The notes: generated by a model not told the origin, from the letters alone. 64,000 bases of DNA from Vombatus ursinus (GCF_900497805.2 NW_020954610.1:15955563-16019562), one strand, 5' to 3'. Counted from the first letter of the stretch, positions 1 to 10,289 are shown. Translations and numbers: made by a program.

Positions 1-550
1 CTCATACACATTCTACTAAGAGAGTTCCTGGTTCTCTCCAGGACTTATCACACCCCATATGCTCAATTATACCTCCAGGCCCACTCCTAATCAAAGGAGT
101 TTACTTTGTTAGTAATATACAATGCACAAAAGGTCCATCTGCCTCCAAAATGTTGCATCCATTAGCCTACTCTACTTCAATGAATTTGTGACCTCATCCT
201 TGTAGGTACTCCCTCCAATGGCTAAGATTCCAACCAATCTATCCCAGGCAATCTTGTTCATATGCTTCCACAAATTCCAAGAGAGCATCTATCCAATACG
301 TTTGAGAATGTTCTCCAGGGGATTTTTTTTAAGCTTTCTATAAGAAAGTACAATCCTCATATCTGTTATCTTTCACTCCAGCAACATGACTGTCCTGCCT
401 CCTTTTCCCTCAATCATACAGGAATTATGACAATTATACCATTCCTTGAGCCAAGTCATACTTGGTAATATGTTGTAGCCTATTTACATCCGTCACATGT
501 TCTTTTACCATCCTTTGGGTGGTCCACATTTTTGATTCTTTGGAGTTTAT
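1..550. other. No feature recognised (550 bp)
   Basis: AT-rich sequence without a gene, a recognisable repeat or a long reading frame. The open frames here are short, carry no family motif and have no splice context. Either single-copy DNA or a repeat too old to recognise by eye. Confidence 0.4.
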
Positions 551-552
551 AG

Positions 553-790
553 CATTCAGCTAGGTGGTGACTTGATGCAGCCTTGGACTTGAAGTTAGGG
601 AATCCTGAGTTCAAATCCAGCATTAAATACTTTCTTGTAACCTTGCAAGTCACTTAACCTCTGCATGCCTCAGCTTATTCATCTGTCAAATGGAGATGAT
701 AATAGCACCTATCTCTCAGGGCTGTTGTAAGGATAAAATGAAACAATATTTATAAAACACTTTGTAACCTTAAAGCACTATATAAATGTT
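553..790 (+). repeat. MIR/CORE-SINE copy
   Basis: The usual MIR order is readable: a degenerate tRNA-like head, then 'gagttcaaatcc', 'caagtcacttaacctc', 'cctcagcttattcatctgt', a run of 'aatggagatgataatagcacc', and a tail ending 'aaagcactatataaatgtt'. The copy is old and diverged. It runs straight into an ATC microsatellite that probably grew from its 3' tail. Confidence 0.75.
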
Positions 791-792
791 AT

Positions 793-824
<32 letters not shown>
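793..824 (+). repeat. (ATC)n microsatellite
   Basis: About ten near-perfect ATC units directly at the 3' end of the MIR copy, the usual place for microsatellite birth from a SINE tail. Confidence 0.9.
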
Positions 825-847
825 TTCATGATTCCTGATTTCATCAG

Positions 848-930
848 GAAGAGTAGGGATTGTTTCATTCTTTGTGTTTATATCTATGGCTAGCCCAATG
901 CATGCTTGCTAATTGGTTGATTGATTGATT
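848..930 (+). repeat. L2-type LINE 3' end
   Basis: The segment 'agggattgtttcattctttgtg' in degenerate form, followed by 'cccaatgcatgcttgctaat' and a (TTGA)n tail, matches the common L2 3' terminus (...agggactgttt...cacagtgc..ataaatg). It is 5' truncated and very short. Confidence 0.5.
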
Positions 931-950
931 TGCAGCCATATAGCATTGCC

Positions 951-1192
951 AGCTAGGTGACATATTGGATAGAGTGTCAGGCTTAGAGTCAGGAAGACAA
1001 ATTCAAATCCATCTTCAGACACTTACTAGCTGTATGTCCCTGGGCAAGTCACTTAACCCTGTCTGCTTCAGTTTATTCATCTGTAAGATGAGCTGGAGAC
1101 AGAAATAGCAAACCATTCCAGTATCTCTGCCAAGAAAATCTCAAATGGAGTTACCAATAGTCAGACACGACTGAAAAATGACTGAACTTGAA
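951..1192 (+). mobile_element. tRNA-derived SINE with RTE/Bov-B-like tail
   Basis: Head 'cagctaggtgacatattgga' is followed by 'caagtcacttaaccctgtct'. The 3' part (gagctggagacagaaatagc, then gccaagaaaatctcaaatgg, then agtcagacacgactgaaaaa) resembles Bov-B/RTE 3' ends, including the 'gtcggacacgactga' motif. By that tail it was probably mobilised by an RTE LINE. Moderately diverged. Confidence 0.85.
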
Positions 1193-1195
1193 GCA

Positions 1196-3060
1196 CTGCC
1201 AGAGAAATATCAACATTACTACAAAAATGGTATATATATAAAATAGTCAAAAGTTGTACAGACTTTCCCCGAATTTCACCATTAGACTCACTTTTTTGGA
1301 TTAAAGAGTAGTGTCTCTAGGAAGACACTATTCAAATGAAAATATTAGCTGTGAAGGATGACCTTAGTATAGATGAATTTGAGAAGATAACTACTTTAAC
1401 TCTGTATAAGGAAGCCATTATTTGGGGGCCAGATTGTTGAAGACCTTGAAGTGAAGGGCTAAAAAGCCTGGACCCTCTTCTGTCAGTAATCTCACCCAAG
1501 ACCTAACAGGAAGGTTCTTGATCCATATGAGTTTCCTAATCAAATTGATTATATTATAGTGCCTGGGCCTTCTTCTTAAAGATATCTCCTCATGGAGTGT
1601 GAGCATATTCTTGGGTGTCTCATTGACTGTGTTCAAGAAACTGGGAGCAGGGTCCCTCTTCTAGAAAGTAGCAAGGAGAATAGAAAGAGAGAAAAGACAC
1701 ATTTCACACACACCAAACCCCAGCCAGTCAGAGATGCACACTGTGACTTACAGCAAAAACACATGATAAGTTATATGTGTTTGTCCAGGTGGCCTGAGAC
1801 AAGAGTTTCTGGACATCAAATTCTTGGCTGCTTTCTGCCTTTCTGTTTCCTTTTCTAGAACAAGTAAGACTGGAGACCTGATACTAGACATTCCAGCCCA
1901 AGACATGACAGCAGCTTAGGTAATAATAGAGTTTATAAAGAAACATATGAAAGAGGAAGAGCGTGTAACCACTCAGATTGAGAAGTTAATTAATGAAAAA
2001 TGTTTGTGTAGAGATGAGTAAATTTTAAATTGCCTAGGCAGCATGACAGAGAAGGGAGACTTCGAGGACAGAGGCTCTTAGGTAATCCCAAATTCAAGAA
2101 TATCCAAGCTTGAGTGTTCAGGAGATAAACCTACCAAAGAGATAAGATTTCCTAATGCAGAGTATTTCTCAGAAAACAACAAGGATCAACTACTTAATTG
2201 CTGCACAGCACCCTAATTAGAAAGCAAAGGCACTGAGTAACTCTGTCAGAACAAAACTGATGGGAAGAGGGTTGCTTATTCAGCAGCCCCCAAAAGTATA
2301 TTTACTGTCCAAGAGGAGCCTAATCTATAGTGTAATACTATAAGGGGAAGAAATTGTGCATGGCCCTGAGAGAGAGAGATTTCATCAGTATGTCACAAAG
2401 TTACCCTGCTGGCAATCTCAAATTCAGTTCCCTTCCAAAGGAGCCAATGGGAAAAGTGTTTTATGTGTTTTCTGAATCTCTTTATGGGCTTCTATGAGTT
2501 CTTTGTATCCTTTATTCATTTTCTTTGAAGTGAAATAAGGGCTATCCTATACTCAATACATTTAATACCTTGAGTTTTTGTGTGAGAGCTAGGGACCCAG
2601 TTAACCATATCTGGGGAAACCTACATTGACTTACACCTTAAGTATACTAGATTTTCCTGAAGCAAATCCAGGTACAATGAGTCAAAAATAGATATTTGTC
2701 CCATATGGGTCAACCCCAAGAACTAGGCCTGATCTATGTAAAGGAGAGAGAGGATTGGACCACTTAGAAAGAGAACATTGAATAGGTAAGTTTTAACAAA
2801 AGAATAAAAGAGAGGGACAGGAAGAAAAGACTGAAAGCCTGGAGCATTTTTTCAGGAATGTAGACCTAGGAAAGATGTGATTTCCGGGTACCCAGGGACA
2901 GCACTGCACCAGTGAGCCCGTTAAGAGAAGTAGGTAGGGAACCCATACTAGGAAAAGGGAACAGAGAAACACAGAAAACTAATTAAACTTGCTTTCACAT
3001 TTTGCTGAGGACCAGCCCTGCCCATTTAGACTCATTTTTTTCAAAAGGCAGAAAAGCTTC
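1196..3060. other. No feature recognised (1.9 kb)
   Basis: Mixed sequence with no repeat I can name and no convincing exon. The only frames (up to 88 codons near 1592-1858) have no domain, no family motif and no conserved-looking splice sites. Likely single-copy DNA or very old repeats. Confidence 0.4.
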
Positions 3061-3120
3061 TTTTTTTTTATTCAATACATAAAACAAAAATAATAGGACT
3101 TGTCGAAAGGAAGCAGTATA

Positions 3121-3834
3121 AATGGTTGAACAAGTTGTGGTATATGAATGTAATGGAATACTATTGTTCCATAAGAAATGATGAGCAGACAGACTTCAAA
3201 AAAACCTGGGAAGACTTGTATGGAGTGATGCTGAGTGAAATGAGCAGAACCATCTTGTACACAGTGACAGCCACATTGTGAGATAACTAACTTTGATAGA
3301 CTTAGCCCTTCTTAGCGATACAAGGATCTAAGACATCTCCAAAAGTCTCATGATGAAAAAGCTATCCACATCCAGAGAAAGAACTATGGAGTTTGAATTC
3401 AGATCGAAGCATACTATTTGCTTTTTTTTTTCTTCTGTTTTATTTTGTTTCTTTTTTCTTGTGGTTCCTCCCATTCATTCTAATTCTTCTTTACAACATG
3501 ACTAATGCTAAAATAGGTTAATAAGAATGTATATGTAGGGGCAGCTAGGTGGCATAGTGGATAGAGCACCAGCCCTGGAGTCAGGAGGACCTGAGTTCAA
3601 ATCTGACCACAGACTCTTGATACTTACTAGCTGTGTGACCCTGGACAAATCATTCAACCCCATTGCCTAGCCAAAAAAAAAAGAAGAAGAAGAAGAATGT
3701 ATATGTAGAGCCTATATCAGATTGCACACCATCTTGGGGAGGGAGAAGGGGAGGAAGGTAGAGAAAATTTAAAACTCAAAAGCTTATGGAAGTGAATGTT
3801 GAAAACTAAAAATAAATTAATTTTTTTAAAAAAG
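3121..3834 (+). mobile_element. L1 LINE 3' end, 5' truncated, with target-site duplication
   Basis: Starts inside the end of ORF2 (the nucleotide run encodes degenerate NKLWY..VMEYYCAIRNDEQ), then the marsupial L1 3'UTR (gaaagaactatggagtttga; cctatatcagattgcacacc; gttgaaaactaaaaataaat) and an A-rich tail. It is bounded by a 13-bp direct repeat aggaagcagtata at 3108-3120 and 3835-3847, so both ends are defined. A SINE later inserted at 3538. Ordinary L1 retroposition with strong 5' truncation. Confidence 0.92.
3538..3692 (+). mobile_element. tRNA-derived SINE, A-tail type, nested in L1
   Basis: Full SINE: head 'ggggcagctaggtggcatag', middle 'gagttcaaatctgaccacag', end 'cattcaaccccattgcctag' and an A/AAG-rich tail. 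Flanked by a 15-bp duplication aagaatgtatatgta (3523-3537 and 3693-3707) copied from the host L1 3'UTR, so it is younger than the L1. No RTE-like tail, so L1-type mobilisation is inferred. Confidence 0.95.
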
Positions 3835-3856
3835 AGGAAGCAGTATAGCCGAGTAC

Positions 3857-4124
3857 AGTGGTTCCCCAAATGTGATCTGGGAACTCCTCAGGAGTCCCTG
3901 AGATCCTTTCAAGGGGTGTAAGAGGTCAATACAATTTTCATAATCGATCAATAAATACTTATTAAGCACCTTCTATGTCCCAGGCATTGTGCTAATGATA
4001 CTAAGATTTCTAATATAAAAATATTGATAGACATAACCTATATAAACAAAAGTTCATTGGGGCCCTCAAAAAATTTTAAGAGAGTAAAGGTGTCCTGAGA
4101 TTAATAAGTCTGAGAACCACTCAT
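3857..4124. mobile_element. hAT-Charlie-like non-autonomous DNA transposon
   Basis: Left end 'cagtggttccccaaatgtga' and right end 'tctgagaaccactc' are imperfect terminal inverted repeats (agtggttcyc). The interior (gatctgggaactcctcagga; aataaaaatattgatagaca-like; ttcattggggccctcaaaaa; gtgtcctgagat) matches a widespread mammalian hAT-Charlie type I know from other genomes. A ~65-bp piece (about 3942-4006, attaagcaccttctatgtcc) interrupts it and looks like another ancient repeat. Confidence 0.65.
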
Positions 4125-4129
4125 CTAGT

Positions 4130-4375
4130 AGAAAGAGTCCTGGACTAGGAAATAAGAATCCTAGTCCTAGTCCTGATTGCTTCACTAGTTAGTTGAATAA
4201 CTCTGGGCAAAGCAATTTACCTTTCTGGGCTCCAAGGTGCTTATCTATAAAATGGAGATAATTATACCAGTCCTAAGTGAATCCAAAGGAAACTGTGAGG
4301 ATAAAATGAAATCATAGATGGAAAATGCTTTGAAATTTTTTTTAACTACATAAAGGCAAGGGCTTCTAATTATTA
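4130..4375 (+). repeat. MIR/CORE-SINE copy
   Basis: Readable as MIR from 'agtcctggactaggaaataa' through 'ctctgggcaaagcaatttac' and 'atctataaaatggagataat' to 'gaggataaaatgaaatcat'. Old and diverged. Confidence 0.65.
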
Positions 4376-4654
4376 TTTCCTTTTAAAGTTCAAAGGAAAC
4401 TGCTCTCAACTCAATCTAGCAGGACAGATGGATTTTGCTAAGTACATTACAATGAATCAATATTAAGATAGAAATCTCCTGGTGATATTATTACTACTAT
4501 TGTGGTAAGTATTATTATCACTCAGGTCAGCTTTACTCATGCTTAATTTTCAGATATTCCTACAACCAATATGCCTATGGGCCTGATGGTCTCATTTTTT
4601 GAGTCACATACTGACTGAAAATTTCATAAAAAAGAGAGCCTTAAATAAATTTTT

Positions 4655-4770
4655 TTTCAATTCAACAAACATTTATTAAGCACTTATTATATACAAAGTT
4701 CTAAACTAGGTATGGGTCTATGAATGTGGAAAATGAAATGAAATAACAGGAGGAAAGTATGCCTTCAAAA
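4655..4770 (+). repeat. Ancient mammal-wide repeat fragment
   Basis: 'tcaacaaacatttattaagc' followed by a decayed 'cacttattatatacaaagtt' is the signature of a common ancient repeat seen again at 16.5, 33.9, 49.4 and 54.2 kb. I do not assign a family name. Confidence 0.55.
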
Positions 4771-4784
4771 ACTTTATACAAAGG

Positions 4785-5015
4785 CACCTAGGGGACAGGA
4801 GTGCTAGACCTGGGGCCAAGATAGACTTGAGTTGAAATACACTTTCAGACACTTACTAGCTGTGACTCTGGGCAAGTCACTTAAACTCATTTTCATTTGT
4901 AAAATGAGGATAATAATAACATCTATCTTTCCAGGGGTTCTATATGGATAAAAATATTTGTAAAGTGCTTTGCAAACCTCAAAGCATTATATAAGTGCTA
5001 ACTAATATTATTTAT
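4785..5015 (+). repeat. MIR/CORE-SINE copy
   Basis: Contains 'cagacacttactagctgtga', 'ctgggcaagtcacttaaact', 'aaaatgaggataataataac', and the MIR 3' part 'gtaaagtgctttgcaaacct'. Nearly full length. Confidence 0.8.
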
Positions 5016-5107
5016 ATTCAAGTAAAAAAGAATATATGCATAAATAATGTTAGAATATATAAAATATGGAGCATTGTATGGTTAAGACCTTGGAAGGTAC
5101 AAAGATA

Positions 5108-5249
5108 GGATTTTTTTTTAAGTAATCAAGATTAAGTGACTTGCCCAGGGTCACACAGTTTATAGGTGTCAGAGATCAGATTTGAACTCAGGTCCTCCTG
5201 ACTGAGCACCAAGGCTGGTGCTCTATACACCGCATCAGCTAGCTGCCCC
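5108..5249 (-). mobile_element. tRNA-derived SINE, A-tail type
   Basis: Reverse-strand copy: poly-T, then 'aagtgacttgcccagggtca', 'gatttgaactcaggtcctcc', ending 'agctagctgcccc'. Matches the SINE at 3538 in reverse. Confidence 0.9.
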
Positions 5250-5985
5250 CTAGGAAGGTTCAGAAGGACCTCTCTGAGATCGCCAAGATTTTGGATAACT
5301 TCCCTGGAGCTACATTGATTTTGAAGACCGTGCCAGACTCACAAAGATGTTGAAGGACTTTCATAAGATCATAAAGAGCCCCACTAAAGAGTTTGCAGGT
5401 ATGCAGAAGAGTTTTGTTTTGCGGTTTCAGTGGTCTTCAGGAAAGAAAGGATAAAATTTCCACCCAAGTTGGGCAGGGGGTGGACTTAATAGCCAGAGAG
5501 GCAAAAGCTTGACACAAGTGGTTCAGATGAAGAATAAGAAAAACTACAATAACAGGAAGGAATGAATTGGAACAGAGAAAATTGATGAGAGTAAAGTCTA
5601 ATCAACAATTCTTTTTCTTTCCCTTGTTTTCCCAGAGCATAGTACCAGGAAAATTTCTACCTAGAGTCTATATTTCAATCTTTTCCTTCAGCAATACTAT
5701 CCTACCCTCAGACCAGCTGGGAATATAATGGAAAACGGTAGAAAGAGGTGAATCTAGCTATGAACCACTATAAAACAACCTTTTATACCTTGTTTGAATA
5801 GTTATCTGTATTTCTGTGTAAAGAGTGTTCAGGCAGACTAGCACCTCTGGTGTGAGGGCTTTTCAGAACTGCTCATTCATTATTGGTGTCCACCTGATTC
5901 ACCCAACTCTCACCTGTGGTTCTGACAAGCTGTAGGTACACAGTACCTATACCTCAGTAAATCATCTTAGCAGATGTTGAGGGTT
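5250..5985. other. No feature recognised
   Basis: Unassigned. 5260-5450 has a modestly balanced composition that could be an old processed copy, but all frames are interrupted and nothing is recognisable. Confidence 0.35.
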
Positions 5986-5989
5986 GAGA

Positions 5990-6358
5990 GTAACCAATGG
6001 ACCTCAAACCTGTCAGTGAGTTAGGGGGATGTCCATCCCAATCACGTGAAGACTTCCCCGACAGAATGGACAGATGAGAACAATTTGCTCTAACAGCCAT
6101 GAAGGCAGTTGAAGTAGATGCTTTGAAGCACTTACAGCTTACTCAGGCATCAAAGATGCCAAAGTCATCCACTGCATCTTGCCCCATCACCAGTTATCTT
6201 GACTTATGTCCTGCCACAGGACTTCAATGACTCAGGAAGAAAGTGTGAGGCAGACAACTGTGCAACTCTGCCTCACTTAAATTCAATTCACATGCAAGTC
6301 AAGACATCATCCTGTGATGTCATTGGTCCTCTTTGAAAACAAAGGACAAACAACAACA
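5990..6358 (+). repeat. Unclassified interspersed repeat with CAA-rich tail, copy 1
   Basis: The 3' part 'ctgcctcacttaaattcaat', 'tgcaagtcaagacatcatcc', 'gatgtcattggtcctctttg' and the tail 'aaaggacaaacaacaacatc' recurs at 35.56-35.82 kb with the same order of blocks. I know this tail from marsupial genomes but not its family. A CAA-type end like that of the RTE-tailed SINEs suggests RTE-type retroposition, which is inference. The 5' limit is uncertain. Confidence 0.6.
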
Positions 6359-6359
6359 T

Positions 6360-7107
6360 CTGCATTTCTATGTTATTGTTAATAAATTGTATTGTAACAG
6401 ATCCAAGGTGAAGTCATAACAGTTGTGGGTGGAACTATCCATGATGTCTAGAAAAACAAAAAGCAGAAGAAAAACAATTCATCAATGTTTGTTCAGAAAC
6501 TGCCTACACAGGTCCAGCTGTTAGGTCTTTTTTTTTTTTTTCAACAATACTACAGTGGGGGATACTGGATAATCAGGGGAACTGTAAACCTATAAAGGTA
6601 GTATGTCTGCTGCCATCCTGACACAACTCCCTATATTTGAGGATGTGACCAGGAGCTATTCACAGCTGCAAGAAGAGAGGATACTGTGGCTCCTGGCACC
6701 AATAGCTGTCTCTGTGGTTGAGATAGGTGCATTAGGCATCAATTATTGCAATCAAAGGACAATATCTCTTAAGGTCATGGAATCACAGTTCAGGTGCAAC
6801 CTCCTCACAAGGCCTTGAATGACCTTGCCTCCTTCACTTGTTAACACCCCTTCCCTCTTGAAATTTATTTGATTTATGATCATTTATGATGGATCCATTA
6901 TGATGGATGAAGACTTGGTCCTGGGAGCATGCTCTTCTGGAAGTTCATGAAGACTTAGAAGAAAGGGGCCTAGATCCAACTGTGTGCTTACAGTAGTCCT
7001 TGACTTTATCAGCACCAGGAAAGAAAGAGCTTGATTTTGTTAGTATGTTTTATAGGCACTCTCATTTCTGTCTCAGAAACCTTCTCTTCACCGTAAAGTA
7101 AATGTAT
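6360..7107. other. No feature recognised
   Basis: Unassigned sequence; short frames only, none with recognisable protein features. Confidence 0.4.
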
Positions 7108-7122
7108 AGAAAACTGATAACA

Positions 7123-7262
7123 GGGGGCAGCTAGGTGGTGCAGTGGATAAAGCACTGGCCCTGGAGTCAGAAGGACCTGAGTTCAAATGTGACCTTAGAT
7201 ACTTACTAGCTAGCTGTGTGACCCTGGGCAAGCCACTTAACCCCATTGCTTTAAAAAAGAAA
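7123..7262 (+). mobile_element. tRNA-derived SINE, A-tail type
   Basis: Head 'ggggcagctaggtggtgcag' to 'cacttaaccccattgcttta' plus an A-rich tail. A 15-bp duplication agaaaactgayaaca (one mismatch) brackets it at 7108-7122 and 7263-7277. It includes a small local duplication 'tagctagctgtg'. Confidence 0.93.
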
Positions 7263-7444
7263 AGAAAACTGACAACATCTGTGCATGTTCTAAATGGAGA
7301 ACCTGACTTCTCCACTCCATGCTATCATGAGCTTTCTGAAGCAGGCTCACCAAGCAAGGATGTTCCCAGACTGGGTCTTCTTTGGCCAGTCCCCTTTTCC
7401 ACTTGACACTCACTTATTTGTGTGCATGTGATGTGCCACCCAGA

Positions 7445-7555
7445 AAAAGACAAGATCCGTGAGGGCAGGTATTATTTCATTATTATCCTTATATCCCTAG
7501 TGTCTAGCACAGGTATTTGTAAAAAATAGACACTAAATGTTCATTGAATTGGAAA
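7445..7555 (+). repeat. L2-type LINE 3' end
   Basis: 'gtgagggcaggtattatttc', 'ttatatccctagtgtctagc' and 'cactaaatgttcattgaat' follow the L2 3' terminus order. Confidence 0.6.
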
Positions 7556-7700
7556 GGACCTTAAAGGTCATCTGGTCTAACCTCCTCATTTTGAGAGAAA
7601 GAAAATGAGGCCCAGAGAAATTGTGACATAAGGAAGATCACAGATATTGTGTTGAGGCCAATTTGAGCTAAGGTCCTCTGACTCCATTGCAATACATTGC
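7556..7700 (-). repeat. MIR-like repeat, reverse orientation
   Basis: 'ggaccttaaaggtcatctgg', 'aaaatgaggcccagagaaat' and a decayed 'gagctaaggtcctctgactc' follow the reverse complement of a MIR-related element, seen again at 9.5, 14.3, 50.4 and 55.5 kb. Confidence 0.55.
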
Positions 7701-7734
7701 CTTCTTCACGTGGGCTCTGCTTGGCACCTACATA

Positions 7735-8165
7735 GCACAATGGCTACAGCATTGGACTTGGAGTGAGGAAGACCTGAGTTCAAATCCTGCCTCAAATATT
7801 TACTAGTTGTGTGACCCTAAGTAAGTCCCTTGATCTTTCTTAGCCTCAGTTTTCTCATCTATAAAAAGGCCATAACAATAGCACCAATTTCATAGAGTTA
7901 TCATCTAGATCAAGTAGGACAAATTCAGGGAGAAGAATGAGGCTTTTTTTTAAAATACAGACAATGAGGAAATTTGTTTTGCTTGACTATGCATATTTTT
8001 TCACAAGAATTTGTTTTTATTTTTCTTTTTTTAATGGAGTAGGGAATAAGGGAGAAATAAAGTAGATTTCTGTTTACTGAAAAATAAAATTTAATTTTAA
8101 AAAGATCAAATGAAAGCTTATGTAAAGCACTTTGCAAATCTTACGTCACTATATAAATGCTAGCT
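7735..8165 (+). repeat. MIR copy split by an L1 tail
   Basis: The 5' part (7735-7915: 'acctgagttcaaatcctgcc', 'gttttctcatctataaaaag') and the 3' part (8104-8165: 'gtaaagcactttgcaaatct', 'ctatataaatgctagctacc') are collinear MIR segments separated by the L1 tail at 7920-8103. The short sequence agatcaa occurs at both junctions and is probably the target-site duplication. Confidence 0.75.
7920..8103 (+). mobile_element. L1 LINE 3'UTR tail inside MIR
   Basis: 'gaaatttgttttgcttgact', 'aagaatttgtttttattttt' and 'agggaataagggagaaataa' with a final 'aaaataaaatttaattttaa' correspond to the tail of the same older L1 subfamily seen at 8.9-9.2 and 57.8-57.9 kb. Extremely 5' truncated. Confidence 0.7.
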
Positions 8166-8234
8166 ACCATTTTTATTATTGTTTATTATTATTATTATCA
8201 CCAAACAACTTTCTATTATTAATGTGGTTTTCTT

Positions 8235-8500
8235 TTTTTTTGAGGAAATAACTTATTTTAATAATAATAAAGATAATGATAATAGCATTTACATGAGTCT
8301 TTAAGGTTTGCAAAGTGCTTTACAAACATTATCTCATTTTATCTTCACAATAATACCTAAGAGGTAGGTACTATTGTTATCCAATTTTACAGATGAGGAA
8401 ACTGAGGCAGTTAAGAGACTTACTCAGGGTCACAAAGCTAACAAGCATCTGACACCAGACATGAATTCAGGTCTTCCCGAGTCCAGGTACAGCACTCTAT
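8235..8500 (-). repeat. MIR/CORE-SINE copy, reverse, near full length
   Basis: Reads in reverse: 'ggtttgcaaagtgctttaca', 'cattatctcattttatcttc', 'ttacagatgaggaaactgag', 'cagggtcacaaagctaacaa', 'gaattcaggtcttcccgagt'. Well preserved. Confidence 0.85.
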
Positions 8501-8784
8501 TGATGCAGGCTGAACTAAGTGGAACCAGAAGAGCAATTTCCACCATGAGATCAATATTACAAAAATGAATAACTTTAAGGTCTTTTATGAACCGATGAAG
8601 AATGAAATGAGCAGAACCAGGAGAACAATTTATACAACAACAACACTGTAAAAACAAACAACTCTGAAAGCTGTAAGAACTATGCTTAATACAATAATCA
8701 TTCATGATCCCAGAAGACCAGCAAAAAAACATATTATCCGTCTCCTGACAGAGACATGATGAATCTAAGGAGTAGAATGAGACA

Positions 8785-8892
8785 TTATCTATCTACCTAT
8801 CTATCTACATATTTATCTCTTTGTCTATCTTTCCATCCATATGTATGGATATGAATATGGATATGGATGTATGTGTATGTATGTATGTATAC
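8785..8892 (+). repeat. (CTAT)n/(GTAT)n simple repeats
   Basis: Irregular CTAT, CCAT and GTAT units inside the older L1 3'UTR. Confidence 0.8.
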
Positions 8893-8962
8893 AGTCATTG
8901 AAGGTATTCACTTTTCTTGATTATGCATATTTTTATAAGAAATTTGTTTTTCATTTCACTTT

Positions 8963-9115
8963 GGGGGCAACTAGATGGTGCAGTGGATACAGCACCAGCC
9001 CTGGATTCAGGAGAACCTGAGTTCAAATCTGGCCTCAGACATATAACACTTACTAGCTGTGTGACCCTGGGCAAGTCACTTAACCCCATTGCCTAACCAA
9101 AAAGCAAAAAAAAAA
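8963..9115 (+). mobile_element. tRNA-derived SINE, A-tail type, nested in L1
   Basis: Head 'gggggcaactagatggtgca' to 'cacttaaccccattgcctaa' and an A tail. Host sequence aagaaatttgtttttc occurs at 8937-8952 and 9116-9131, the target-site duplication. Ten bases between the left duplication and the SINE head either belong to a longer, mutated duplication or are filler. Confidence 0.9.
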
Positions 9116-9351
9116 AAGAAATTTGTTTTTCTTTTTTCTCTTCAATGGAATAGGAAATAGGAGGGAAAAGAAATGGATTTTTGTTAATTTTCTTTTTTAA
9201 ATAGAGAAGTGGGGGTGCTATAAAATGTCACATGTACTTTCAGATGAGGTCACTGTATTATTAGTTTTACTTACCTGTTTTACTTTTTACAAGAGAACCC
9301 TCTTGAAGTAGTAATAATCTGCAAATATGTATAATATAAAAGCAAAACAGG

Positions 9352-9437
9352 GCAGCTAGGTGGCACAGTGGATAGAGCACTGGGTCTGAAGTCAGGAAGA
9401 CTCATCTTCCTGAGTTCAAACCAGGCTTTGGACATTA
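9352..9437 (+). mobile_element. tRNA-derived SINE, 5' part only
   Basis: 'gggcagctaggtggcacagt' through 'cttcctgagttcaaaccagg', then the homology stops. The 'agactcatcttcctgagttc' block is typical of the RTE-tailed form, so the missing 3' half was probably deleted. Confidence 0.8.
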
Positions 9438-9439
9438 AT

Positions 9440-9640
9440 GTGGTTTTCTAAGTCTTATTTTTTTTCCCAGCAGACCTCAGAAGCCACCCTATCCAATCCC
9501 CTCAGTCTACAGATCAGAAAACTAAGGCCCTGGAAGGTTATGTGACCCAAGTCACATACGAGATAAACCTCAGAAATGGTATTGGAACCCAGGTCTTCTG
9601 GCCCTGGAGCCAGAGCTCGTCGTACTATGTACCATGATGT
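9440..9640 (-). repeat. MIR-like repeat, reverse orientation
   Basis: 'tacagatcagaaaactaagg', 'ggttatgtgacccaagtcac' and 'tggaacccaggtcttctggc' follow the reverse complement of a MIR-related SINE. Confidence 0.6.
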
Positions 9641-9649
9641 CTAATAGCT

Positions 9650-9796
9650 ACATGATAGACAGACAGATGGACAAAGAAAGAGATAATGAGGATGGAAAAT
9701 AGATGATTGATAGATGATAATAGTAGATAGAGATTGACAGACAGATAGATAGGTAGATATGATGATGAGAATAAATGGATAATGATGGGGAGGGAG

Positions 9797-9827
<31 letters not shown>

Positions 9828-9830
9828 TGA

Positions 9831-9888
<58 letters not shown>
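9650..9888 (+). repeat. GATA/GACA and (GA)n microsatellite tract
   Basis: Irregular GATA and GACA units (9650-9780) lead into an almost pure GA tract (9800-9888). Open frames on both strands here, up to 101 codons of Ser-Leu or Glu-Arg repeats, are products of the dinucleotide repeat and not genes. Confidence 0.95.
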
Positions 9889-9889
<1 letters not shown>

Positions 9890-9973
9890 AGGAAATACAA
9901 GGTGCTGACCAGCTTGTAGCAGTATCTCATTTACTTAGAAGTTATGTTTCTCAGTGATCATTAAAAGATTGGC

Positions 9974-10269
9974 ATCTGAAAATGCTATCCACAGTCAAAG
10001 AAAGAACTATGGAGTTTGAATGCAGATCAAAGCATACCATTTCCTACTTTTTTTTTCTTCTGCTGTATTTTGTTTCCTCTTTCTGGTGGTTCCTCCTATT
10101 GGTTCTAATTCTTACACCATCACTAATGTGAAAATATGTTTAATAACAATGTATATGTATAGCCTATATCAGATTGCATGCTGTCTTGGGGAGGGAGGTG
10201 GAGAAAAACTTAAAACTCAAAAGCTTATGGAAGTGATTGTTGATAAATCAAAATAAATAAATTTTAAAA
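9974..10269 (+). mobile_element. L1 LINE 3'UTR, 5' truncated, with target-site duplication
   Basis: Begins in the 3'UTR ('tgaaaatgctatccacagtc'), passes 'gaaagaactatggagtttga', 'cctcctattggttctaattc' and 'agcctatatcagattgcatg', and ends in 'aaataaataaattttaaaaa'. An 11-bp direct repeat aaaagattggc lies at 9963-9973 and 10270-10280. Confidence 0.93.
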
Positions 10270-10289
10270 AAAAGATTGGCTTGTTGTTC

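Larger units (their letters stand above)
8505..9205 (+). mobile_element. Older L1 LINE 3' end, interrupted by a SINE
   Basis: 'gaatgaaatgagcagaacca', 'aggagaacaatttatacaac' and 'catgatcccagaagaccagc' match the end of an older L1 subfamily; the same block order recurs at 57.5-57.9 kb. The downstream 3'UTR resumes after the SINE as 'tagggaaatagg..' type sequence with an A-rich end. A TATC/ATGT microsatellite has grown inside it (8785-8892). Confidence 0.75.

Noticed and set aside
793-824. Regular ATC spacing considered as a CRISPR-like or regulatory array
   Set aside because: It is a plain trinucleotide microsatellite at a SINE tail. No array of longer repeats and spacers exists in this window.
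9625-9957. Overlapping frames rich in Ser-Leu or Glu-Arg repeats
   Set aside because: Both are translations of the GA dinucleotide tract, which is open in several frames by nature.
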